Assembly (NCBI GenBank): GCA_001899395.1
Contig: MOYD01000060.1
Span: 1-45,177, forward strand
DNA: 45,177 nt
From: Candidatus Gastranaerophilales bacterium Zag_111
Lineage (GTDB): Bacteria; Cyanobacteriota; Vampirovibrionia; Gastranaerophilales; Gastranaerophilaceae
Reading direction: 5' to 3'
Shown: piece by piece, positions 34,378-41,939 of the stretch
Layout of the letters: every line of letters starts with the position of its first letter
Numbering within the stretch: the stretch's first letter is position 1
The notes under the pieces: generated by a model
Told to the model about the DNA's origin: nothing
Database searches by the model: none
The model's input: the letters and a program-made list of their open reading frames with translations, nothing else
Translations under genes and position numbers: made by a program

Positions 34378-35040
34378 ATGGCTATACAGACTGTAAAATG
34401 TTTATATAATCGCAAGAACAGAATTAATGGTTTAGATTTGCTAAACGCTATAGAGACGGAAACAATAAAAGTTGCATTCTTTGATCCGCAATATAGAGGA
34501 ATTTTAGATAAACTTTCCTACGGGAATGAAGGAGTCAACAGGGGTAAGGCAAGAAGTTCACTGCCTCAAATGGATTTAGAAACAATTATCAGATTTATAA
34601 ATGATATAAATAGAGTTTTAACGCCAAGTGGGCATCTTTTTTTATGGGTTGATAAGTTTCATTTATGCCAGGGGGTTTTGGAATGGTTTTTAAACACTGA
34701 TTTAAATCTTGTAGATTTAATAACTTGGGATAAAGACAAAATAGGAATGGGTTATAGAACAAGACGAAAATCAGAGTATTTACTTGTATTCCAGAAAAAA
34801 CCTATCAGGGCAAAAGATGTTTGGAAATCTCACAGTATTCCAGATGTTTGGACTGAAAAAGTGATAAAAGTTCATCCACATTCTAAACCAATTAAGTTGC
34901 AAGAAACATTAATTTTAGCAACTTCTGACGAAAACGATATCATACTAGATCCTGCAGCGGGCGGTTATTCTGTATTTGAAGCTTGCAAAAACACTAATAG
35001 AAATTTTATTGGCGGAGATATTGAATATGGCGAAGATTAG
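34378..35040 (+). CDS. DNA adenine/cytosine-N4 methyltransferase, restriction-modification type
   Basis: A 220-aa beta-type N6/N4 methyltransferase: motif IV AFFDPQYRG (33-41) comes before motif I DIILDPAAGGYSVFEAC (187-203) with NFIGGDI. Motif IV is DPQY, not the usual DPPY or SPPY, which is unusual; the catalytic D and Y remain. The protein is small, so its target-recognition region is the middle ~80 residues. Ribosome site AGGGGAG precedes ATG. The partner nuclease gene overlaps by 14 nt. Confidence 0.85.
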   Translation: MAIQTVKCLYNRKNRINGLDLLNAIETETIKVAFFDPQYRGILDKLSYGNEGVNRGKARSSLPQMDLETIIRFINDINRVLTPSGHLFLWVDKFHLCQGVLEWFLNTDLNLVDLITWDKDKIGMGYRTRRKSEYLLVFQKKPIRAKDVWKSHSIPDVWTEKVIKVHPHSKPIKLQETLILATSDENDIILDPAAGGYSVFEACKNTNRNFIGGDIEYGED

Positions 35041-35740
35041 AAATGCAAATCCTAAATCCAGTTCCGGAGGTTACAAGAGAGTATTTGACAATGAAATTTT
35101 GGGGAAATTAATTCAGAAAATCCAATCGACAGTGATTTCTAACGGTAATGAACTTGAAAAGATTATAGCTGAGCAATCAAAGCTTATAAAAAATCTTGAG
35201 GAGTTTCTTTCAAATTGTTACAGTAAAGACCAAGAGAACGGGGTATTTCTTTGTCCTAAACGTACTATCAAAAAAAGTAAATACAAATTAGATAAACATG
35301 AACCAGATCTTATTATTTTTGAAATTTCAGACAACCTGAAGAATTGTTACATTATAGAGCTTAAGGACGGAGATAATTTTGATACTAAAAAATCAGAGGG
35401 AGAGTTTGAGAATTTAGAAAAGTATAAAAATCATTTGGGTTCGCAAATTGCTTTTATAACAAACTTTTTTATTTGCTGTTTTAATCAAAATGACAAAGAG
35501 ATGATTGTAAAAGGTTTTAAAAACAGATTTAGCTTGGAACAAGTTATGACAGGCAAACAATTATGTGATTTACTCGGATTAAATTATACATCTATAACAG
35601 AAATGAGAAAACAAGATGCCGAAGATAACATCAATTATTTTGCAGACCAGCTTGTAAAAATTCCACTAATTAATAATAAAATATTTGCAATAAAAAATAG
35701 CCATATAGAAGAAAAAGATTTTTATGATTTTCAAAATTAA
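35027..35740 (+). CDS. Probable type II restriction endonuclease (PD-(D/E)xK)
   Basis: A 237-aa protein from ATG 35027 (GGCGGAGATATTGAAT ribosome site). It carries HEPDLIIFEISDN (91-103) and CYIIELKDGDNFD (107-119): a PD...ELK core with Asp94, Glu111 and Lys113, the active-site pattern of PD-(D/E)xK restriction enzymes. Coupling to the methyltransferase supports a type II restriction-modification pair. Recognition site cannot be read from sequence. AT-rich codon use suggests transfer. Confidence 0.78.
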   Translation: MAKIRNANPKSSSGGYKRVFDNEILGKLIQKIQSTVISNGNELEKIIAEQSKLIKNLEEFLSNCYSKDQENGVFLCPKRTIKKSKYKLDKHEPDLIIFEISDNLKNCYIIELKDGDNFDTKKSEGEFENLEKYKNHLGSQIAFITNFFICCFNQNDKEMIVKGFKNRFSLEQVMTGKQLCDLLGLNYTSITEMRKQDAEDNINYFADQLVKIPLINNKIFAIKNSHIEEKDFYDFQN

Positions 35741-35750
35741 AAATCTTTCT

Positions 35751-35776
35751 AAAATCCAGCCTCTATCCTGGATTTT
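35751..35776 (+). terminator. Possible terminator after the nuclease gene
   Basis: 9-bp stem AAAATCCAG/CTGGATTTT with an 8-nt loop, 11 nt after the stop codon. The 3' arm ends in TTTT but then reads AAAA, so it is weaker than a classic intrinsic terminator. Confidence 0.45.
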
Positions 35777-35788
35777 AAAATCAACAAA

Positions 35789-35875
35789 AGGGTACGTTTG
35801 ACTTTTTCAAGCTTCCAGTATTCTTTCCCCAAGGATCTTACGTTTTGGAGATTACTTTTTCATACTGCGTACCCT
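35789..35875 (-). ncRNA. Structured RNA candidate with nested stems
   Basis: Three nested helices are exact: P1 AGGGTACG with CGTACCCT (35789-35796 and 35868-35875), P2 CAGTAT with ATACTG (35816-35821 and 35862-35867) stacked directly on P1 on one side, and P3 CCCCAA with TTGGAG (35827-35832 and 35845-35850, one wobble). A 19-nt side segment (35797-35815) could form a small CTT-GAAA-AAG hairpin in the minus sense. Minus strand is preferred because its loops are A-rich. It sits ~115 nt past the XRE gene stop at 35991, so it may be a 3'-UTR element, a free RNA or a recombination hairpin. Confidence 0.5.
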
Positions 35876-35990
35876 CTCATTGAGTTTTAACTGATTTATT
35901 CGGTTAGAACACTTATTATTCTATGGGAATTAATACAAAAGTAAATCACGCAACTGGGGTAAGACAGTTGGGGAATTTTTAAGAGATGAA

Positions 35991-36323
35991 CTAGTCCAAC
36001 TGAGCAAACATACGGGCAATGCGGTTCAAGTAATGTAATTTTTCACTATCCAGTTCTGGTAATATAGTATTAATCTCGCGAATAACATCAGCAGCATCAG
36101 AGTCGACTGTAGTCATATCAAAATCAAAGAGCTCTCTTGGCAAAACACTAAAAACTTCACATAATCTTACAAAAGTCTTGTAAGAGACAAACGTTTTACC
36201 TGTTTCCAAAGAACTCAGAGTTGAGGTCTCAATCTCTAAAGCTTCTGCTAAAGCTTCTTGCGACATTTTTCTTGATTTTCGTAATTCTCTTACTTTGTTC
36301 CCAAAATGCTCTTTTATCTTCAT
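35991..36323 (-). CDS. XRE-family transcriptional regulator
   Basis: A 110-aa protein with an N-terminal HTH_3 domain (VRELRKSRKMSQEALAEALE, STLSSLETGK, 11-46) and a C-terminal helical part. Divergent to two more XRE genes on the right. TAATCT lies exactly 6 nt before ATG with no ribosome site. Probably represses itself and/or the neighbouring pair. Confidence 0.88.
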   Translation of the reverse strand: MKIKEHFGNKVRELRKSRKMSQEALAEALEIETSTLSSLETGKTFVSYKTFVRLCEVFSVLPRELFDFDMTTVDSDAADVIREINTILPELDSEKLHYLNRIARMFAQLD

Positions 36324-36478
36324 AATACTAGATTAGATGGTGTTTTCGCAAAAATCCACACGAAATGAGTTGATTTTTCCAGTCAAATCAAATTCAAGAA
36401 GATTAAAACATTCTGTATACTATACTTTACAGCTATATATAGGTAGAGCAAGCTAAAGAAGTGTAATAACATAAAAAT
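36324..36478. promoter_or_regulatory. Divergent XRE promoter region with CTGTA dyad
   Basis: The 155-bp gap between divergent XRE genes has CTGTA-N10-TACAG (around 36413-36432), a candidate operator, and -10-like TATACT and TAACAT boxes; TAACAT lies exactly 6 nt before the right-hand ATG. Confidence 0.4.
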
Positions 36479-36811
36479 ATGTCATATATAAAAAAAGCTT
36501 TTGGACAAAATGTCAGAAAATATAGAAAACGCAGAGGTTTTTCACAAGAAACGCTCGCTGAACTTGTCGGGTTGGGGCAAAAATCTATAAGCCCAATAGA
36601 AACCGGCAGTAGTTTTATATCAATGGATAAATTAGAAAAACTCTGTGAAGTCTTAGAAGTAGAGCCGTTTCAACTGTTCTTAACTAACGAACAATCAGGA
36701 GATATCGCTGACGATTTACAAAGAGAAAGAGTGCTTGCAAGACTAAATACCTGTAACCGCCGGGAACTTGAACTTTTATGCGACGTACTAACTAATTTCA
36801 TAGGCAGATAA
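36479..36811 (+). CDS. XRE-family transcriptional regulator
   Basis: A 110-aa protein with the HTH_3 pattern VRKYRKRRGFSQETLAELVG, KSISPIETGSSF and a short C-terminal helical region. Two nt separate its stop from the next XRE gene, so the two are co-transcribed. It is a paralogue of both neighbours. Confidence 0.87.
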   Translation: MSYIKKAFGQNVRKYRKRRGFSQETLAELVGLGQKSISPIETGSSFISMDKLEKLCEVLEVEPFQLFLTNEQSGDIADDLQRERVLARLNTCNRRELELLCDVLTNFIGR

Positions 36812-36813
36812 CA

Positions 36814-37161
36814 ATGGAAAGTAATCTAAAAGAATTGTTTGGCGCCAGAGTTGCACAGTTGCGCAAGAAACATCACCTGTCACAGCAACAACTTGCTGAC
36901 CTTGTTGGCTTCAAGCTCATAGGTATTTCCCAAATTGAAAGAGGTCTAAAATTTGCCAGCGAAAAAACTATCCAAAAACTTTGCACCGCTTTTGACTGTG
37001 CCCCAAAAGACTTATTCAACTTTGAACAAAAAAGAATTCTAACCCAACAAGAAAAAACAGCAATCTCAGACATCAAAAACATACTGGAAAACCACCCTGA
37101 ACTAATAAAATCCACGTTCAGCTTTATTACAGAGAAAAGTTTAGACATTTACGATAAATAA
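36814..37161 (+). CDS. XRE-family transcriptional regulator
   Basis: A 115-aa protein with the HTH_3 pattern VAQLRKKHHLSQQQLADLVG, IGISQIERGLKF and an acidic C-terminal tail. Second gene of a two-gene XRE operon; three XRE paralogues in a row suggests a phage-derived or island regulatory switch. Confidence 0.87.
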   Translation: MESNLKELFGARVAQLRKKHHLSQQQLADLVGFKLIGISQIERGLKFASEKTIQKLCTAFDCAPKDLFNFEQKRILTQQEKTAISDIKNILENHPELIKSTFSFITEKSLDIYDK

Positions 37162-37189
37162 ACAATATTTTAACAGATACAATTGAAGC

Positions 37190-37384
37190 TTAACTTCTCA
37201 AAATATCCTTTACAATATTAGACAAGTTAATATTATTTTTTAACGCCGGAAATGCCTTTTTTAAAAGTTCAGTGAGCACATCTTCATCCATTTTTAGATG
37301 ATACTCAACTTTATTTTTAGATTTTGCAATTTGAGCTGCTATTGTAAACATATTTAACAATTCTAAGGCATCTTTATCTGTCAT
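37190..37384 (-). CDS. Small protein after the zeta-like gene, candidate antitoxin
   Basis: A 64-aa acidic helical protein (LELLNMFTIAAQIAKSKNKV, EDVLTELLKKAFPALKNN). It overlaps the upstream P-loop gene by 11 nt, a coupling typical of toxin-antitoxin pairs, but the order is toxin first, the reverse of the classic epsilon-zeta. No antitoxin family is recognised. Confidence 0.55.
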   Translation of the reverse strand: MTDKDALELLNMFTIAAQIAKSKNKVEYHLKMDEDVLTELLKKAFPALKNNINLSNIVKDILRS

Positions 37385-37979
37385 TTATTTCATCCTTTGC
37401 GGTTTTTAAAATATTATTAAAATTATTTTGCATTTCTTTATTTATTATACTGAAATCATCTTTAGTACCGAAAGATACTATCACCGGAGCATAGTCATAC
37501 CCATTATAAAACATTGTCCATTCATCAACCATAAACCGATATTCATCCCAAAATTTTACAATACTTTTGTAATATCTACGGATTATATCTTCCTCTGGGA
37601 CATTATGTCCCCCATTTTTCACTCTTTTTTTAACTCGCTCTATGCAACTCGCACAGTTTTGTAAAAATGAATATATCAAAATTATTTTATAATTTTGCTC
37701 TTTGGCGGTTTTTATAATTCTTATTATATTATTACCTGATAATGTTGATTCGACCGCAAATGATTTATTGTTTTGGAGATAATAACTTAAACGTTTAAAA
37801 TAAAGTTTACCGGCAGATATTGGCACGCTATTTATTGCACTAGGAGCAATTTCTTTTGCTATTTCATCAGCATTGAGAAATTCTAAATGTTTCTCTACTA
37901 AAAGGATTTCAGCTAGCGTACTTTTACCGCTGCCGTTTGCACCTGCTATAATATACAAAACTTTATTGCCGTTGTTCAT
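37374..37979 (-). CDS. Zeta-toxin-like P-loop kinase
   Basis: A 201-aa protein from ATG 37979 with Walker A IAGANGSGKST (11-21), then FLNADEIAKE (35-44), AVESTLSG (near 75) and Arg-rich RVKKRVKNGG, the plan of zeta toxin/AAA_33 kinases that phosphorylate UDP-N-acetylglucosamine or a related target. TATTAT lies exactly 6 nt before ATG and TTGGCA 18 nt before that. Target unknown. Confidence 0.75.
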   Translation of the reverse strand: MNNGNKVLYIIAGANGSGKSTLAEILLVEKHLEFLNADEIAKEIAPSAINSVPISAGKLYFKRLSYYLQNNKSFAVESTLSGNNIIRIIKTAKEQNYKIILIYSFLQNCASCIERVKKRVKNGGHNVPEEDIIRRYYKSIVKFWDEYRFMVDEWTMFYNGYDYAPVIVSFGTKDDFSIINKEMQNNFNNILKTAKDEINDR

Positions 37980-37985
37980 AAATGT

Positions 37986-38015
37986 ATAATAGCATAAATA
38001 GAAATCACTTGCCAA
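37986..38015 (-). promoter_or_regulatory. Promoter of the zeta-like gene (leaderless type)
   Basis: TTGGCA (38015-38010), 18-nt spacer, TATTAT (37991-37986), 6 nt before ATG at 37979. No ribosome site intervenes, so the mRNA probably starts at or next to the ATG. Confidence 0.6.
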
Positions 38016-38059
38016 AATTACAACTTTGTTTTAGAGTTTTTTAATAAGAAGGGGATATT

Positions 38060-39226
38060 ATGAAAAAGAGTTGGATTATAGCAGTTGCAGCGATTTTAGT
38101 AGTTGTTATTTCGTTGGTTTGTTTGGGGATGTTTAAAAGAAATACGAAGTTTGATAAATCAATTCATCTTGCAATGGGGTATCTTGCTAATCAGACACTG
38201 GAAGACGGACGGTTCGTATACAAAACAAGCGTTAGTCCTGATAAAAACATTGACAGTCCAAGATATAATTCTTTACGACATGCCGGTGTATTGTATTCAA
38301 TGTACCTTTGCGAAAGATATTTAAAAGATTATTCACTGCATGATAAGCGAATTTTGGCATCTAAATATTTTATTAAAAGATATATACAACCGGTGACAGA
38401 TGAAATGTACGCGGTTGTCTCTATACCGGAAGAAGAAAATACAGAAACAGAAGTTGCAAAAACCGGCGGAGCAGGACTTGCGCTAATTGCATTATCTAAT
38501 CTTTATTCTGAAGATGAAATTGACCTCAAAACACTTACCGGACTTGGCAATTTTATCCTTTACATGCAAAAACCTGACGGAAGTTTTTATTCAAAATATA
38601 CGATTAAAAACACAAAACGCGACGATAAATTTAATTCGCTATATTATCCCGGTGAAGCTGCATTGGGGCTATTATATCTTAACGAAGTTGACCCGTCAGA
38701 AAAATGGGTTACGGGTGCGAAAAAAGCCCTGATGTATATTGCAATGTCACGAAAAGACAAAGGAATTAATGTTCCGATTGACCAGTGGGCTGCTATTGCG
38801 ACAAGGAAACTTTTTGAGACACCGGACAACGGTTTGACAGATAAAGAAAAAATAATTCTCAAATATCATTCAAAACAGATTGCAGACGCTGCAATAGCAA
38901 GACAAATTATTGATAAGAAAAGCAAGTTTTACGGCTCTTTTGGTGGAGAAATGAGACTTTGCAGTATCGCAACTGTTTTGGAAGGTTTAAGCGCAATTTA
39001 TTACACAGTTGATGACAAGAATTTGAAAACACGTATAAAAACAGCACTTGATGCAGGTTGTGAATTTTTAGCAAAAACACAGGTAAAAGAAGGGGTTTTT
39101 GCCGGTGGAGTTCCTTATTCTCCATACTGGAAAGCAAAACATGCTCCTAAAAAATTCAAAGTTATCAGAATAGACAATGTTCAACACGCGCTTAGCGCCT
39201 GGATTTTTACAAGTATATTAAAATAA
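38060..39226 (+). CDS. Membrane-anchored alpha/alpha-toroid-like protein
   Basis: A 388-aa protein with an N-terminal membrane anchor (IIAVAAILVVVISLVCLGMF). The rest has regularly spaced helix pairs with RYNSLRHAGVLYSMYLCERY, TGGAGLALIALSNL, LYYPGEAALGLLYL and LEGLSAIYY, as in (alpha/alpha)6 toroids of glycosidase, terpene-cyclase-like or similar families. Substrate is unknown. Convergent, 1 nt apart, with the GH13-like gene. Confidence 0.7.
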   Translation: MKKSWIIAVAAILVVVISLVCLGMFKRNTKFDKSIHLAMGYLANQTLEDGRFVYKTSVSPDKNIDSPRYNSLRHAGVLYSMYLCERYLKDYSLHDKRILASKYFIKRYIQPVTDEMYAVVSIPEEENTETEVAKTGGAGLALIALSNLYSEDEIDLKTLTGLGNFILYMQKPDGSFYSKYTIKNTKRDDKFNSLYYPGEAALGLLYLNEVDPSEKWVTGAKKALMYIAMSRKDKGINVPIDQWAAIATRKLFETPDNGLTDKEKIILKYHSKQIADAAIARQIIDKKSKFYGSFGGEMRLCSIATVLEGLSAIYYTVDDKNLKTRIKTALDAGCEFLAKTQVKEGVFAGGVPYSPYWKAKHAPKKFKVIRIDNVQHALSAWIFTSILK

Positions 39227-39227
39227 T

Positions 39228-40541
39228 TTATTTGTTAAGACTGTAGATAAATAAATCCGCGACTTGTGCGTTATAGGCTCGTCCGTCATCTTTTGTAAAA
39301 AGTTCTTCCCAATGACTTTTCGGGGTATTATCAAGTGAGTATGACGGATTTGTCATCATAAGATGGTGGGTACTTGTGTCATACCTGAGCGGAAAAAGGT
39401 CTTCCATTTGAAAAAACGACGGAAGCTTGTCACTTGCATACTCATAACCAAACAAAGATGAACGAATTCTGTTAAGCCGTTGTTCGTAGGTTCTGCCGCC
39501 TTCGTCGTTGTCGTTTGAAACTTCAACGCCGGGTGCGTATTCTTTTTCGTATTTTAATTTGTCCGACCAGTGTTTAACTTCATCATAATTATCCGGTTCA
39601 ATAAACGCGGTTCCTGTTGTCAAACCAAGGTTTTTATAACGGGCAAAATCGTCCGTACTTTTCTCGCCTGCAAAACTAATACTCGTAACTCCTGAGCGGC
39701 TTCGGATTTCATAAAGAATGTACTGCATTTGACTATACCCCGGCAGTGCGCCTACGCCTGTATAATTTTCCATTTCGTATCCGCCGATATGTTTTGCTGA
39801 ATCTATGAAGATGGCTTCAAACCCTGTTTTAACAAGCTTAACATGCTCATTGATAAAAAGTTCCACATGTTCAGGATTATCCCAACTAAAGACAATATCT
39901 TCCTTATAAGGCTCTGCAACTTTAATCTGGTCTGCTGAAATCACGGTTCTAAAACCTGTTTTTAACCCGTGAAGATGCGCTAATAGGTTAAATGCCGTTA
40001 GCTGCTTTTCGGGTGAAATTTTATCTGCAATATCAAAGTCAATAATATTTTGGCTGTAGCCGGCATTTAATTTTATCCCGTAGATTGAATTTTCTTCAAA
40101 CGCGCCTTTGTTGTAACCGTCGCCAAAAATATTCGGGAAAATTTGTGATAATATAACACAATTTGCCCAGCTTTTTGCAGAAGGCGGAATTGCAGGAAGA
40201 ATTTTTATTGAACTTAAAATCCCGTTTTTAGTTCTGTCGCCGTGCATTTCAGCTATTGCACGGTTATTTATTTCTACATAATTTGCGTTTCTTCCCCACT
40301 TGTCGCCGTAATTTGGGGTTTCGATATTGTCAGGAAAATTTTCAAAAAACTCATTGGCTTCATCCAGCGTCATCAAAGAGTTTACAGCGTCTTTGACACT
40401 TCTTGTAAGAAGTTGATACGGCAGGATATTTGCAACCCATTTTTTGTTGCCGGATGAATAAATATGTTCAAGTGTCCATTTGTCATGTTCCAGTTTTGTA
40501 CTTTCGCCAAGCGCAAGCAATAATTCATTAACTTCATTCAT
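39228..40541 (-). CDS. GH13-barrel-like protein with altered active site
   Basis: The 437-aa protein keeps GH13-like pieces: GFEAIFIDSAKHIGGYE (Asp in the position of the amylase nucleophile motif GFRxDAAKH) and SISFAGEKST (Glu of the acid motif). The first barrel histidine/aspartate region and a standard final NHD are not recognisable. It may be an inactive or divergent alpha-glucan enzyme, cytoplasmic (no signal peptide). No ribosome site; TATATT lies 9 nt before ATG. Confidence 0.6.
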   Translation of the reverse strand: MNEVNELLLALGESTKLEHDKWTLEHIYSSGNKKWVANILPYQLLTRSVKDAVNSLMTLDEANEFFENFPDNIETPNYGDKWGRNANYVEINNRAIAEMHGDRTKNGILSSIKILPAIPPSAKSWANCVILSQIFPNIFGDGYNKGAFEENSIYGIKLNAGYSQNIIDFDIADKISPEKQLTAFNLLAHLHGLKTGFRTVISADQIKVAEPYKEDIVFSWDNPEHVELFINEHVKLVKTGFEAIFIDSAKHIGGYEMENYTGVGALPGYSQMQYILYEIRSRSGVTSISFAGEKSTDDFARYKNLGLTTGTAFIEPDNYDEVKHWSDKLKYEKEYAPGVEVSNDNDEGGRTYEQRLNRIRSSLFGYEYASDKLPSFFQMEDLFPLRYDTSTHHLMMTNPSYSLDNTPKSHWEELFTKDDGRAYNAQVADLFIYSLNK

Positions 40542-40575
40542 AATAAGTCTAATATAAAGTTATACGGATAAATTT

Positions 40576-41118
40576 TCAGCGCCAATTAGGATAATAATAC
40601 AGGGTAATAGTATCAGTTGTTTTAATTTTAGCATGCCCGCCCATAATCAGGTTGGTTAGTGAACCCACAAAAGGAATAAACGTTAGCGACCATTTCAGCG
40701 GAAAAACCCAAAGACACCTGTTTTGACCTTTTTTCACATAATTGCTTATAAGTTGGGATTGCTTAATATTTGGGATATCAAAATTATCAACAACAATCTC
40801 TGCCGGGAACCCGTTCATGCCGGCTGTTACAACCATTTCTAAATGACCTTTTACAATATCTCCTTTTTTAAGTATAGTGTGGTTTTTATAAATAACGTCT
40901 TTTTGTGCGCGAAACTCCAGCTCCTGCCCATCAATCAAACCGTCTTTTGTTGAAATTTCATCTGTTATTGACAGATATATCGGAATTCTTTCTGTATCCA
41001 GATAATTGTATGGAAGTGATTTTGTATTTTCAACTTCCGGCTCATCCTCAACAGAGTAAACAGGATTAAACAACATTAAACCCAAAGCTAAAATAAGAAA
41101 TAATATTCTTTTATTCAT
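40576..41118 (-). CDS. Secreted hypothetical protein
   Basis: A 180-aa protein with a signal peptide (MNKRILFLILALGLMLFNPV, cut near VYS). The mature part is beta-rich with KKGDIVKGHLEMVVTAGMNG, resembling small periplasmic/outer-membrane-associated beta domains. It overlaps the degenerate M48-like gene by 8 nt; the pair is probably co-expressed. Ribosome site GAGGAG. Confidence 0.7.
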   Translation of the reverse strand: MNKRILFLILALGLMLFNPVYSVEDEPEVENTKSLPYNYLDTERIPIYLSITDEISTKDGLIDGQELEFRAQKDVIYKNHTILKKGDIVKGHLEMVVTAGMNGFPAEIVVDNFDIPNIKQSQLISNYVKKGQNRCLWVFPLKWSLTFIPFVGSLTNLIMGGHAKIKTTDTITLYYYPNWR

Positions 41119-41809
41119 ATTTTAACTCCTCTGTTAATTTAGTTTTAATCTTTTCCTCAAGTTTTTTGCGATTTACAATTGAAGTTAAAAGGAAATTCTG
41201 GTAATAAGGATTTTCGATGTAATCGTTATCTTCCAGATATTGCGGGTATTTGTATGTAATATATTCATAAATTCTTGCCAAACGTTTTGATGTAAGATTG
41301 TGCCGCGAAAATCTGTCAAACTTTTTTTGAGGGCAAGTCTTATTGATATAAACAATAAGTGCCAAAGGATTGTAACCGGCATTTACCATATAATCAACCG
41401 CTCTTTTATCAGCAACAGTTTCAAATTTTTTAGCACCCAACGCAACCTGAACACTATCAAGAGTTCCGCCCCACATGCCGCTGTATGACTTCATCGCGGT
41501 CGAGATTTCACGGGCAAGCATTCCTGCAAGTTCATCATCTGTCTGCACGGATTTGTACTGGTTATCGTAGATTATAACCTGTCTTTTTGTCAGGGTTTTA
41601 TCTGTTGACAAAAGTTTTTTCTTTGCCCGTTTGTCATAAGCAAATGTCACCCTTTTGGTTAATTTATTTGAGTTTAAAATATTTGTGCCAACACAGTCAA
41701 TCCTTGATTGAATTGTATTTTCAAGTGCCGCTTGTTGTTCGTCTGCAAATACAATAGAAGCAGCACTTAAAGTAATAAAAATTGCAGAAACTATAATTCT
41801 TTTTAACAT
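41111..41809 (-). CDS. Degenerate M48 metallopeptidase-like secreted protein
   Basis: Signal peptide (MLKRIIVSAIFITLSAASIV) and a 232-aa body with M48 landmarks: QTDDELAGMLAREISTAM (89-106) where the family has DELAxxLAHEIxH, and ADKRAVDYMVNAGYNP where it has EADxxAxxYLxxAGY. HExxH is replaced by REIST, and the zinc Glu by Ala, so zinc binding is lost. It is likely a non-catalytic chaperone-like or regulatory relic. Confidence 0.7.
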   Translation of the reverse strand: MLKRIIVSAIFITLSAASIVFADEQQAALENTIQSRIDCVGTNILNSNKLTKRVTFAYDKRAKKKLLSTDKTLTKRQVIIYDNQYKSVQTDDELAGMLAREISTAMKSYSGMWGGTLDSVQVALGAKKFETVADKRAVDYMVNAGYNPLALIVYINKTCPQKKFDRFSRHNLTSKRLARIYEYITYKYPQYLEDNDYIENPYYQNFLLTSIVNRKKLEEKIKTKLTEELKYE

Positions 41810-41878
41810 ACCCCTAATTCCTTTTTTACTAAAATATCATATTTTTTCAAACTTGTCCATAAAAAATTTTCATTTTTA

Positions 41879-41907
41879 TTGAAAAAGTTATAAGATTGTT
41901 GTATAAA
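41879..41907 (+). promoter_or_regulatory. gdhA promoter
   Basis: TTGAAA (41879-41884), 17-nt spacer, TATAAA (41902-41907), 32 nt before the gdhA ATG. Confidence 0.7.
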
Positions 41908-41939
41908 AAGACATAGCAGATAAGAAAAGGATTGGGAAA

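Noticed and set aside
35787-35876. Integron attC site
   Set aside because: Palindromic like attC, but the conserved RYYYAAC/GTTRRRY core triplets are absent and no integrase is present.
33138-38050. Direct repeat of the tRNA-Leu 3' end marking an island att site
   Set aside because: I looked for copies of TTCGAGTCTCTTCACGCCC-like sequence downstream and saw none in the window, so no right boundary can be claimed.
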